Positions 53,851 to 64,000 of a stretch of DNA of 64,000 nucleotides are shown in pieces. The position numbers and the translations under genes are program-made. Position 1 is the stretch's first letter; every line of letters begins with the position of its first letter. The stretch comes from Anthoceros angustus. Lineage: Eukaryota > Streptophyta > Anthocerotopsida > Anthocerotales > Anthocerotaceae. The stretch is taken from contig VJWM01000325.1 of assembly GCA_010909165.1 (NCBI GenBank), forward strand, positions 1-64,000, written 5' to 3'. Below the pieces are notes generated by a model. That model saw nothing but the letters and a program-made list of their open reading frames with translations, was not told the origin of the DNA and searched no databases.

Positions 53851-56265
53851 CTTTTGATTCCCTGGAATCATGTAATGACTGAAAGCTTTCAACATACTTC
53901 CACCATTATCTCCCTAGACACTTCAATCGGTGGCCGATGATTCTCTACAAGGGTGACAAATTTCAAACACCGTAACTTCATCCTTTTTCCTCAAAGGATA
54001 AACCCACACCTTGCTGAGAAAATCATCTATGAAAGTGACAAAATAGAGGCACCGCCTAATGATGCAAGAGGCATAGGTCCACATACATCATCGTGAACCA
54101 ACTCAAGAGGTTTACTACTTTACCTCTTGTGTTCGATGTGATGATTTTGTCTGCTTCCCATATAAAGGTGCTCACACATCGAGAGATCGTAGAAGTTAAG
54201 AGGATATAACGAACGAGATAAAACCTTCATTCCCTTCTCGAGACATATGTCCTAACCGCAATGCCACAAGGAAACATTTGGTCGCTGTCACATGATCACA
54301 TGATCTTTGAGTGTTTACCAAGTGAGTACAAAGTGCCACACTCGATCCACGAGCTAACACAGAGAACCTTTGGAGATCTTCCAAGAGTGATCCCCAAGTC
54401 TCCCACTAAGCAGCAAGCCATATGGCTTCCTTGCAAGCCTCGATTCTTTGCAACATACTCGGCCTCTGTGGTAGATAGCGTAATGCCGACGCAAGCGAGA
54501 TCGCCATGAGGCCCCTCCGGTGCGTGAAGACATAACGATGTGGACCTCCTTTTGTCCATATCCCATAATCTGTACCCAACCACATGCATCTTCACTACCA
54601 AAACATATGCACAAAGCTTTTGTACCATTCGGATACCTCATAACTCCTTTTCGCCTCCCAATGCTTCTTGCGGGGTTTGACATAAACACCTAACCACTCC
54701 ACTGCAAAGGCAATGTCGGGCGTAGCAATCATTGCATACATCAAACTCCCTACGGTGATGAGTATGGGACCTTCTCCATTTCGACTTTGTCCTCCTCGAG
54801 CTTGGGCAATCCGGCGCTTGAAAGTTTCACATATGGAGGCAATGGAGTACCCAATGGCTTCCCTTCTCCATGTTGAAGCGTTGAAGCACCATTAATGTAT
54901 TAAAATAAAAATAAACGCTTATATACATTCCGAATCGCATGCCAAGTATATGGCTCGCCTCTCCCAAGTCTGTCATTTCAAAGTGAGCATTCAACTTTGA
55001 CTTGAAATCTCATCGATCTTGTTCAATTAGCATATCATCCACATAGAGGATCAAAATGAGCAAGCTTTGATCCTTAGCTTGCTCGTATAGAGGCAATGAT
55101 CCTCATCGCTTTTGTAGCCTTGAGAAAGCATAAATGAGTGGAACTTGTGATACCACTCTCACGGGTGCTGTTTCAAACCATAAAGGCTCTTCCTCAACGC
55201 ACGATGCTCTTGTCAACTTCGAACATGCCTAACGCCCTTCAAAGATGAATGAAGATCCGTTGTCAAACTTGAGTTGCACATCACCACGCCGCGATCCGCA
55301 TGCATAGTTATTTCCAAGCCTAACATCCTTTCCTTGTAGCATCATACGTAAACCACTCTCTATGAGGAGTAACATGGAAAGATGCACCGAGTCAATTATC
55401 CAATTGCGTAATAAATGACTATCCACGTTAATTGTGCAAGATTCAAGTAAGAAGAGATAAGGACATCTCCGTCCTCAACAGAGTTTAACTCTTCCAACTC
55501 GACCAAGTCGCCTTCTTGTCGCCCCGCTTCTTCTCTTTCCTTGGTCCTTTTGAACTTCTCGCACTCTCTTTGAAGTGACCCTTTGTGACAATAGTGACAC
55601 TCCACATTCTTGTTACGACTACGAGATTTGCTACGAGAAAAGCTTCCGTCCGCTTTCCCCTTCGCAGCGGGACCTCCCTCTCACTATGAGGGCACCGGAA
55701 CCTTTGGAAGGTTCCATATTTTTCCTGCTCACCTCCTCGCCAATGTGCTACCTTCTACATTTACAATGGTAAGACCACTAGCAAGTGTAATTACTCGAGT
55801 CATTTAAAGGTGTCCCAACTCTCCGTAATGTGACCAATGTAAACATAGCTCTCACTAACTGGGAATGTGATACCTTGAGATGAGAGTCGGCTGAAAATGG
55901 TATTGAAATCATTCGGATGATCGGACATCCTCGTCCCTTCCTTCATCTTCAAGTCCACCACCGTTTCAACCAATACACCGAGAAGCCGCACTTTGCTTCT
56001 CATACAGTCACATCCGCCACATCGTAACTCGTGGTCTTATCTTTCACATTGAAGTACATGCTTTTGACAATGTTAGCATGATAGTAGATCTAGCAAGCTC
56101 ATCCAGGTCCTACCACTCATCCTGTGTCATACTATCTGGTTTGACGCCTAACTTCCCGTTCTGGAAAGAACAAGTGTATAATGTTCTAGTGCAGAAAAAG
56201 CAGATCAAGCCCATAAAGTTGCACCGGAGTATGCCACTGAATATTTCGGCAAATTTTCTTCTGGC
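53851..56265 (-). mobile_element. Ty1/copia: gag, protease, RT and integrase pieces, rearranged
   Basis: On the minus strand from 56.27 kb: gag (NVLVQKKQIKPIK region reversed as GLICFFCTRTLYTCSFQNGK; MKEGTRMSDHPNDFNTIFSR), zinc knuckle (MECHYCHKGSLQRECEKFKR), protease start (WIIDS, then VRLGNNYACG and DVQLKFDNGSSFI), then directly RT/RNase H again (55.2-54.37 kb; GVMRYPNGTKALCICFGSED, KRRSTS, EAEYVA, LARKPYGL). An integrase-like piece follows (54.35-53.86 kb). Normal copia order is gag-protease-integrase-RT, so the pieces are rearranged or joined from two insertions. Confidence 0.75.
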
Positions 56266-56274
56266 CTGACGTTC

Positions 56275-56665
56275 GGCGACGATTATTTCGAGCCGTTCTT
56301 GGGCACCCGCGACGCCCGTCAGCGCGCCCGCCCATAGCTCGTGCCTGCTCACCTCGCCGTGCCCGCAACTCGCGCCGCGCTCTTCACGAATCTCGCAGCC
56401 GCTGGCAACACGCGCCTGCGCTTCACTTGCCCGCGCCTGCTACGCAGCGCTCCGCGCCACGCAGCACGCGCGCGCCACCTCGCCCCGCACGGCCACCGCC
56501 GGCGCCCGCCCATGGCGCTCGCCCGTCACCACCCCGGCCACAGCCCGCCTCAAGGCCACAGCGTCCCGCAGACGGGCGGCGCTACGCTCTGGCGGGTTTA
56601 CCTGCACCTCACGGTTGGCGCCACAAGCCCAGGCGCTCGCTACTGTCCGGCCGGGCCTAATGATG
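56275..56665. other. GC-rich island (~390 bp)
   Basis: A CpG-dense block (gcgcgcccgcccatagctcg, ctcgccccgcacggccaccg) between a copia gag start and a copia integrase-like fragment. Open frames are rich in Arg, Pro and Ala on both strands and look compositional. The sharp edges suggest an insertion. Confidence 0.6.
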
Positions 56666-56945
56666 ATGAGCATAGGTCCACATACATCACGTGAACCAAC
56701 TCAAGAGGTTTACTCCTACTTTACCTCTTGTTCGATGTGATGATTTTATCATTTCCCATATAAGCAGTGCTCATCGAGAGATCGGAGAAGTTAAACGAGG
56801 ATATAACCAGAACGAGATAAAACCTTCATTCCCTTCTGAGACATATGTCCTAACCGGCAATGCCACAAGGAAACATTTGGCTGCTCTGTTACACAGATCA
56901 CATGATCTTTGACAGTGTTTACCTGAAGTGAGTACAAAGTGCCAC
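56665..56945 (-). mobile_element. Copia integrase-like fragment, second copy
   Basis: Copies the segment at about 54,075-54,345 (aggtccacatacatca, accaactcaagaggtttact, ctaaccggcaatgccacaag) with small indels. Confidence 0.6.
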
Positions 56946-56999
56946 ACTTGATCTCTCGGTGAAGCACGCCAAGGTGTGTTCTTGGTCCTTCTCGCTGAC

Positions 57000-57345
57000 T
57001 TGATTAGCTTGGGATGATTTCCCCTTCTTCAAGTTTGCCAATCTTATTTTACAGTCCTTTGCATGGTTCTTGCAATAAGAACAAAAGCCTTTCACCTTTC
57101 TTTTTGCATGTATATCCTAGTTCTTGACCGAGATCCAACCGCTTGTGCGCCTGCTTCATCTTCCCACGTCCCAGACACTGGCTTCAATGACCTCTGAGTC
57201 GTGGGAGGCATGGGCGGACTAGCAAGAGGCTGGTGACTCACATGTTGAAGGCCTATTGGCGGTGACCAACCGGTTTGAGAGCTTGAAGACAAGGGCGTGG
57301 GGAAGGGACTTGCCCTATGGGGAAGAATGGTTTCTGACACAGGTG
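57000..57345 (-). mobile_element. Copia gag fragment with zinc knuckle, copy 1
   Basis: The minus strand reads SQTGWSPPIGLQHVSH and SRSRTRIYMQKERG, then GFCSY-CKNHAKDCKIRLANLKK and VSEKDQEHT. The CX2C..H..C knuckle followed by a Lys-rich stretch is the end of copia gag. Copy 2 is at 59,755-60,090. Confidence 0.6.
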
Positions 57346-57682
57346 CTTTCCCTGAAGATTGCTGCTAATCTCTTGGCTACGAAAGTAAAGTGATCAGGCA
57401 TGGCGTTCTTGTAGATTTTATGTTTTTTAAGTGGGGTTCGCCTGCATAACATGATCGCAGTATCTCGGGGTTTGGATCAAACACGATAATATTTGAAGCG
57501 GCTGAATATACAAAGCCGCTTTCAGAAACCCCGGACCAATTTTAGATTCACCGTACAGTCCCAAAACCCGTGATTCTTAATATTCTCGGTTTACGCATTT
57601 GGGTCTTGTAACTGTCTCGTCGCGGTTTGGTCTGTTTGGACAAAATTTTGCCTCTAGGTATGGTGCATGGTGCATGTGTGAG

Positions 57683-57908
57683 AGGGCCGGCATGCCGGCG
57701 CCCTAAAAGAAACTCAACTTAACTAGTATAAAAACTACAACTTGGATCTCGAACTCGCGACCTAGCCGAGTTTTTTACCACTTTACCAACATTAGGAGAC
57801 AACAAAACTTTATGATACGCAAATAATGTATATTAATGAAGGTGCCAATATGCTAGCACCCTATGCTCCTATGGTCCCCCCAGAGGGCGCTGGCATGCCG
57901 GCGTCCTT
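57683..57908 (-). repeat. Palindrome-flanked tRNA-like short element, copy 1
   Basis: Two GC palindromes (57,685-57,702 and about 57,886-57,906) enclose about 190 bp. Inside, the minus strand has a box A-like TGGTAAAGTGG (57,788-57,778) and a box B-like GTTCGAGATCC (57,754-57,744). Spacing is shorter than in a standard tRNA. A degraded copy is at about 60,450-60,640. Confidence 0.4.
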
Positions 57909-58689
57909 AAATAGGTTTTCTGTGAGCGCCGAGGTGCCTGCATCCGCATTAACACTAGGGCTACAACCACTTGTCGTGCACCCATGCACATTATGACTTA
58001 CATATATTAGGCCATGCGTCACTTGCTTGCGCAAGAGAATGAGAAAAAACACACCACTTTTCACACTTCCGATCACGACGCAGCCTTGGCCGCTCACAAA
58101 GATGGTGTCCAACACACAAAAAACGTATTCAATTGCTATGACTCTGTAGAAAGATAGTTGCGGCCTACACTGAGCTTGAGAATAGGGAAGAAACTTGGCC
58201 GTGTCATGTCTCTCTTCACCGTTCCGATACAAGTAAAATTTGCGATCATGAATATTAGGGCATGGGTAATTTCAAACAGCATGCTTAGAAAAGCGTTGAA
58301 ATTTGAAAATAATTTCCATGATTTTGAGCTCAAGACTACGAATTATTAGAATAAGAGAATTTTAAACCAAACCAATTATCTATCACTTTTACAACACAAA
58401 CTATGCTCTCATTTCAATCCATATTACATTCCCTAGTGATTAAGCATCTTGAGCTTGGATCGCATTTAGATGGGGTGCCTAAAGGAGTGGATGCCCTTGG
58501 TGCAAGTAGCTTAGGCACACCATGGTACAAGTTATTAAGTACCAAGTCCCATGACGGAAATCCGTCCTTAGTGGACTTAAATAAAATTCTTCTTCTTCTT
58601 CTACACAATAGGAAAAAGTTACCTTTATCCATATTACCTGTTTCCTACACAATAGGAAAAAGTTACCTTTAAAGAGCGTCGGCGAGCGT

Positions 58690-58832
58690 CGGCATGCCGG
58701 CGCCTTTAAAAAACTTGAACCCGAGACCTCTTATTTCTACTTCCCAAGTTTTACCACTTTATTAACTTTCCTCCATATCGAGGAAGCACAAACTATATAT
58801 GCAAATGAGGGCGCGGGCATGCCGGCGCTCAT
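58690..58832 (-). repeat. Palindrome-flanked tRNA-like short element, second type
   Basis: Flanked by gcgtcggcatgccggcgcc (about 58,686-58,704) and gcgcgggcatgccggcgc (about 58,811-58,829). The minus strand has a box A-like TAATAAAGTGGT (58,764-58,753) and a box B-like GGTTCAAG (58,721-58,714) at tRNA-like spacing. I read it as a degenerate tRNA-derived SINE head. A copy lies at about 61,405-61,545. Confidence 0.4.
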
Positions 58833-59227
58833 CTCCCTCATTCTTCTTCTTCTTCTTCTTCATGCCTTATGCTCCCCATGCTCCTTGTTTTTTATAGCCA
58901 ATCAGAAGCCATCACGGTTCGGTGGTTTAGCCACTACCTAGGTGTCTCGATCGCCGTTAGCGGTTCGAAGAAGCTATTACAGTTCGTAGTTTCTCAGCGG
59001 AAGAAGGGCGTTTGTCAAGCGTCAGCGATGCCAAGGCCATGAACCTTGGCGCCAAGACATCTTGGCGCCCAAAACACCTTGGGAGTACTTGGGCATTAAA
59101 CATCTTTCATTACAAAATCCTCAATTTGGCTCATGCTAGATTATCATTACAAAGTCCTCAACTTGGAAGGATTATTCGAGCAAGAGTATGAGGTGAAGTT
59201 CAAACATAAAAGCGAAGCGTTTCCTAT

Positions 59228-59700
59228 GTGGACACACCACTTTGTGCAACTCCCAAGAATCTTCCAAAATGTGATAGCACAACCACTCTTTCAACATTTC
59301 TTTTGACTCTTGATTTGTTCCTACTGGGCGCTATGCAAATCATGTCTCATGACATCCACCCCACGATATCATTGCGGAAATCTTGTTGTGTCATGAAAGC
59401 CTCGCAATGGTGGCTCACACACGTGCACCACTTGCTCCAACGAGGAAGAATTCGTCCTCCGCCTTCCAGTCTCCACCGCCATGCTGACTTAGACCGTATA
59501 AAGTTCCTGCTGCCAGCATGACCATGGCAATATTGATGACGCCACTGCGTGGACCTTTGGTGTTGAACCCAAGCTCCTCAGGGGCGTCCAAGCTTAAACC
59601 ATGGCGTGAGGCGTGTTGGATCGTGAAAACCATGCGATTGCCAAAATTCGGCATGGAAATTCGGACCAATTCAAGGCGTCATGGTGGTGGACCTCCTCGC
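59228..59700 (-). pseudogene. F-box/kelch-type fragment, copy 1
   Basis: The minus strand contains HGLSLDAPEELGFNTKGP-like and SQHGGGDWKAEDEFFLVGAS frames, which match the better copy at 61.9-62.6 kb. Too broken to encode a protein as written. Confidence 0.4.
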
Positions 59701-59750
59701 TCGGTACCTACGTAAGAGCCATCCATCCTTCTTTGATGAAGTCACTTGAT

Positions 59751-62545
59751 CTCTCTCGGTGAAGCACGCGAAGGTGTGTTCTTGGTCCTTCTCGCTGACT
59801 TGATTAGCTTGGGATGATTTCCCCTTCTTCAAGTTTGCCAATCTTATTTTACAGTCCTTTGCATGGTTCTTGCAATAAGAACAAAAGCCTTTCACCTTTC
59901 TTTTTGCATGTATATCCTAGTTCTTGACCGAGATCCAACCGCTTGTGCGCCTGCTTCATCTTCCCACGTCCCAGGACATCGGCTTCAATGACTGATAGTC
60001 GTGGGAGGCATATGACTAGCAAGAGGCAGTGACTCACATGTTGAAGGCCTATTGGCGGTGACCAACCGGTTTGAGAGCTTGAAGACAAGGGCGTGGAAGG
60101 GACTTGCCTATGGGAAGAATGGTTTACACAGTGCTTTCAAGATTGTGCTAATCTCTTAGCTACAGTAAAGTGATCGTGCATGGTTCTTGTAGATTTTATG
60201 TTTTTTAAGTGGGGTTCGCATAACATGATCGCAGATCTCGGGGTTTGGATCAAACACGATAATATTTGAAGCGGTGAATATACAAAGCCGCTTCGTAAAC
60301 CCCGGACCAATTTTAGATTCATGATCCCAAAACCCGTGATTCTTAATATTCTCGGTTTACGCATTTGGGTCTTATAAGCTGCTAAATCGGTTTGGTCCGT
60401 TTGGACAAAATTTTGCCTCTAGGTATGGTGCATGGTGCATGTGTGGAGTAGGCATGCGCCTAAAAGAAACTCAACTTAACTAGTATAAAAACTACAACTT
60501 GGATCTCGAACTTCATGACCTAGCCGAGTTTTACCACTTACCAACATTAGGAGACAACAAAACTTTATGATACGCAAATAATGTATATTAATGAAGGTGC
60601 CAATGCTAGCACCCTATGCTCCTATGGTCCCCAGTGGCATGCGGCGTCCTTAAATAGGTTTTCTGGTAGGGTGCACTCCGCATTAACACTAGGGCTACAA
60701 CCACTTGTCGTGCACCCATGCACATTATGACTTACATATATTAGGCCATCGTCACTTGCTTGAGAGAATGAGAAAAAAACACACCACTTTTCACACTTCC
60801 GATCACGCCTTGACCTTGGCGCTCACAAAGATGGTGTCCAACACACAAAACGTATTCAATTGCTATGACTGTGAAAGATAGTTGCGGCCTACAGGCTTGA
60901 GAATAGGGAAGAAACTTGGCGTGTCATGTCTCTCTTCACCGTTCGATTACAAGTAAAATTTGCGATCATGAATATTAGGGCATGGGTAATTTCAAACAAA
61001 TGCTTAGAAAAGCGTTGAAATTTGAAAATAATTTCCATGATTTTGAGCTCAAGACTACGAATTATTAGAATAAGAGAATTTTAAACCAAACCAATTATCT
61101 ATCACTTTTACAACACAAACTATGCTCTCATTTCAATCCATATTACCTGTTCCCTACACGCCGTGATTAAGCATCTTGAGCTTGGATCGGTACTTAGATG
61201 GGGTGCCTAAAGGGAGTGGATGCCCTTGGTGCAAGTAGCTTAGGCACACCATGGTACAAGTTATTAAGTACCAAGTCCCATGACGGAAATCCGTCCTTAG
61301 TGGACTTAAATAAAATTCTTCTTCTTCTTCTACACAATAGGAAAAAGTTACCTTTATCCATATTAATTGCATTCCTACACAATAGGAAAAGTTACCTTTA
61401 AAGGCGTCGGCGTCGGCATCATGCGCCTTTAAAACAGACGAGACCTCTTATTTCTACTTCCCAAGTTTTACCACTTTATTAACTTTCCTCCATATCGAGG
61501 AAGCACAAACTATATATGCAAATGAGGGCGCCGGGCATGCCGGCGCTCTCATGCCCTCATTCTTCTTCTTCTTCTTTTTCTTCATGCCCTTATGCTCCCC
61601 CATGCTCCTTGTTTTTTATAGCCAATCCGGAGAAGCCATCACGGTTCAGGTGGTTTCTTAGCCACTACCTAGGGTGTCTGATCGCCGTTGAGCAGTTCGA
61701 AGAAGCTATTACGGTTCAGGTAGTTTCTCAGCAGAAGAAGGGCGTTTGTCCGACGTCCAACAGTCATTGCCAAAGGCCATGAACCTTGGGCGCCAGCATG
61801 CTGGCGCCCAAGGCACGTAGCCTTTGGGAGTACTTGGGCATTAAACATCTTTCATTACAAAATCCTCAATTTGAAGGCTCATGCTAGATTATCATTACAA
61901 AGTCCTCAACTTGGAAGGATTATTCCGAACGCAAGAGTATATGAGGTCGAAGTTCAAACATAAAAGCCGGGGCGTTTCCTATGTTGGACACCACTTTGTG
62001 CAACTCCCAAGAATCTTCCAAAATGTGATAGCACAACCACTCTTTCAACATTTCTTTTGACTCTTCAGATTTGTCCCTCGGCCTGAGCGCTATGCAAATC
62101 ATGTCACCTGCGACATCCACCCCCACGATATCATTGCGGAAATCTTGTTGTGTCATCGAAAGCCTCGCAATCGGTGGCTCACACACAGGCACCATGACTG
62201 CTCCAACGAGGAAGAATTCTACGTCCTCCAGCTTCCAGATCTCCACCGCCATGCCAACTGTTAGAACCGTGTATAAAGTTCCACGGTGCTCACACAGGCA
62301 TGACCATGGCAACACATGATGACGCCACGCTCGCCGTGGACCTTTGGTGTTGAACCCAAGCTCCTCCGAGGGGCGTCCAAGCTTAAACCATGGCGTGAGG
62401 CGTGTTGGATCGTAAAACCATGGCCGATTGCCAAAATTCAGGCATGGAAATTCAGACCAATTCAAGGACGTCATGGTCGATGGACCTCCTCGCTCGGTAC
62501 CTACGTCAAGAGCATGCATCCATCCTTCTTCCATAGAGACAATGT
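59751..62545. repeat. Direct repeat ~2.8 kb, copy 2
   Basis: A second copy of 56,946-59,750, including copia gag (59,755-60,090), both tRNA-like elements in shortened form, cttcttctt simple repeats and the F-box/kelch segment. Indels relative to copy 1 sit at CG or CNG sites. Confidence 0.85.
61784..61813. repeat. 30-bp perfect palindrome
   Basis: Both arms of 15 bp match exactly around the centre GCATGC; the inner core is ggcgccagcatgctggcgcc. The equivalent site in copy 1 (about 59,044-59,070) is degraded. Confidence 0.9.
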
Positions 62546-63250
62546 GGTCGTCAAAACACAGGACTAGGTCTAGCGGATCTTGTCGGGTGTTCATTGTTAG
62601 GTTGAAGAGCACACTTCGCGACCTTTGACCACGCCCCGCATATGTTCCATATCTTCACCCAGTATGTCTGAGGCTCGAACTCGTGGTAACTATAGTGGTA
62701 AGTAAAACACCTGAACCCGCCTTCTCTGCTACCGCACATTCCAGTAGACGGAATATTTTGCATCCGAGGGAGTTGCCCATAGAACCAGTCACGCTGTGAA
62801 AATATCACGGGATGCAAGGGCCCATCGGAAGAAGAAGGCGGTGTGGCCATGGAACCAAGCATGTCTAGACCATAGGATGCACATGTGAGAAAACCAGGCA
62901 TGCATGGCCATGGGCGGAGGAATGCCTAGACCAAGATATCGATATGGGTCGCATGGGCGCGCCCCGAGGAAGTAACGCAGCATGCATGGCTCAAGGCCGG
63001 CCATGGGCCCAAAACACTGCAACTCTGTGTAAGTCTTTGTCAAAACTCAAAATCACGGTGCCATCACATTTCCCCGACTCGAATAAACAAGCGTAGCCAT
63101 CACGTGTATGCCGCAAATGGTGAATTGGGCCGTACACCATCGAGTCATCAACGTCGGGCTCATATCGTCCGGCGAACGCATTAGTACCTCCGGAAGGAAG
63201 GACAAATCCATCTCCGATAGCCCTTTGCCCAAGGACGCGCCTACACTACA
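61920..63250 (-). pseudogene. F-box/kelch-type gene, fullest copy
   Basis: Minus-strand frames from right to left: DLSFLPEVLMRSPDDMSPTL (63.2 kb), RDWFYGQLPRMQN, GMCGSREGGFRCFTYHYSYH, FEPQTYWVKIWNICGAWSKV (62.9-62.6 kb), then a 230-codon open frame to 61,920 with LCFDDHIVSMEEGWMHALDV, WSEFPCLNFG, EIWKLEDVEFFLVGA, VDVAGDMICIALRPRDKSEE, WLCYHILEDSWELHKV and AFMFELRPHILL. Motifs such as GMCGS.GG.., WVKIWN, and the F-E-P/R-P end resemble plant F-box/kelch propeller proteins, from memory. The N-terminal F-box itself is not clear. Frame breaks may be consensus errors. Confidence 0.45.
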
Positions 63251-63289
63251 CACTCACTGCCCGCCTCATTCCCGGATGCTCCAAGACAT

Positions 63290-64000
63290 CATCAAGAAGT
63301 TTCTCCACGGTGCTCACACATGACCATGGCAACACATGATGGCCCACGCTCGCGTGGACCTTTGGTGTTGAACCCAAGCTCCTCCGAGGGGCGTCCAAGC
63401 TTAAACCATGGCGTGAGGCGTGTTGGATCGTAAAACCATGGCCGAGTGCCAAAATTCAGGCATGGAAATTCGGACCAATTCAAGGAGCGTCATGGTCGAT
63501 GGACCTCCTCGCTCGGTACCTACGCCAAGAGCATGCATCCATCCTTCTTCCATAGAGACAATGTGGTACGCCAAAACACGTGACTAGGTCTAAGCGGATC
63601 TTGTCGGTGTTCATTATTAGGTTGAAGAGCACACTTGACCTTTGACCACGCCCCGCATATGTTCCATATCTTCACCCAGTATGTCTGAGGCTCGAACCTC
63701 GTGGTAACTATAGTGGGTAAGTAAAAACACCTTGAACCCGCCTTCTCTGCTACCGCACATTCCAGTAGACGACGAATATTTTGCATCCGAGGGAGTTGCC
63801 CATAGAACTGAGTCACGCCTGTAGAAATATACGGGATGCAAGGGCCCATACGGAAAGAAGAAGGCGTGTGTGGCCCAAGGAACCCAAGCATGTCTAGACC
63901 ATATGGGATGCATGCCCAGCAAACCTGCATGCATGGCCCATGGGCGGAGGAATGCCTAGACCAAGATATCGATATGGGTCGCATGGGCGCCGGCCCCGAG
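63290..64000 (-). pseudogene. F-box/kelch-type gene, tandem copy running off the window
   Basis: Repeats 62,270-62,990 with a period of about 1.02 kb. Frames include LNWSEFPCLNFGTRPWFYDP, RCFYLPTIVTTRFEPQTYWV and KIWNICGAWSKVKCALQPNN. It continues beyond the window end. Confidence 0.45.

Larger units (their letters stand above)
56946..59750. repeat. Direct repeat ~2.8 kb, copy 1
   Basis: Begins with tctctcggtgaagcacgc and recurs from 59,752. It contains a copia gag fragment, AT-rich LTR-like sequence, two palindrome-flanked tRNA-like elements and a decayed F-box/kelch fragment. Long parts are identical to copy 2. Confidence 0.85.

Noticed and set aside
53851-57345. Endogenous pararetrovirus
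   Set aside because: The zinc knuckle, protease and RT pieces match Ty1/copia order and wording; no movement or coat protein signal was seen.
57740-57790. Functional tRNA gene
   Set aside because: Box A and box B-like motifs exist, but their spacing is too short and no cloverleaf can be formed; better read as a degenerate SINE head.
61920-62612. BAHD acyltransferase
   Set aside because: CLNFGNRPWF resembles DFGWG loosely, but no HxxxD was found and the rest fits an F-box/kelch protein better.

Overview
The window is nuclear DNA from a green plant. The genes have GT-AG introns of mostly 50-200 bp. They include an augmin subunit 4 gene, a nuclear gene for plastid ribosomal protein bL9, plant-type NUP50, VPS29 and TAF10, and there are remnants of PLS-class PPR repeats. 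Compact genes with very short introns next to repeat blocks suggest a small-genome bryophyte (for example a hornwort) or a lycophyte such as Selaginella. I cannot decide between them from the sequence.

Layout. (1) 1-4.0 kb: two tandem copies of a 1.85-kb repeat with decayed PPR fragments, then a minisatellite. (2) 4.7-24.2 kb: a gene island of twelve intact genes: secretory-type glutaredoxin (-), plastid bL9 (-), mitochondrial ferredoxin (+), DUF4336 protein (-), mitochondrial NFU (-), alpha/beta hydrolase (-), AUG4 (+), NUP50 (+), VPS29 (-), TAF10 (+), ADP-ribosylglycohydrolase (-) and frataxin (-). I could reconstruct most splice junctions; those of the hydrolase and of frataxin's first intron remain open. 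Three genes (ferredoxin, NFU, frataxin) act in mitochondrial Fe-S cluster assembly. Several neighbours share very short divergent promoters or nearly touching 3' ends. (3) 24.9-64 kb: repeats and mobile elements only: minisatellites, Ty1/copia fragments, two DDE-like (DUF7869-type) transposase genes, two arrays encoding a ParB-like plus DNA-methyltransferase protein, tRNA-like short elements, a dispersed GC palindrome family and decayed F-box/kelch copies.

The most interesting part is 27-50 kb. A transposase gene on the minus strand (27.4-30.8 kb) is followed by a methyltransferase gene on the plus strand (31-41 kb). A diverged copy of the same pair lies beyond it in inverted order: methyltransferase on the minus strand (45.6-41.3 kb) and transposase on the plus strand (48.4-50 kb). 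I read this as two lineages of one mobile element that carries a transposase and a bacterial-type (beta-class order) DNA methyltransferase, divergently transcribed.

A caution applies to the whole repeat region. Adjacent repeat copies are identical over long stretches and differ almost only by small indels at CG or CNG sites. This pattern fits consensus errors at densely methylated cytosines in long-read data. Many broken reading frames there may therefore be sequence errors rather than true decay.
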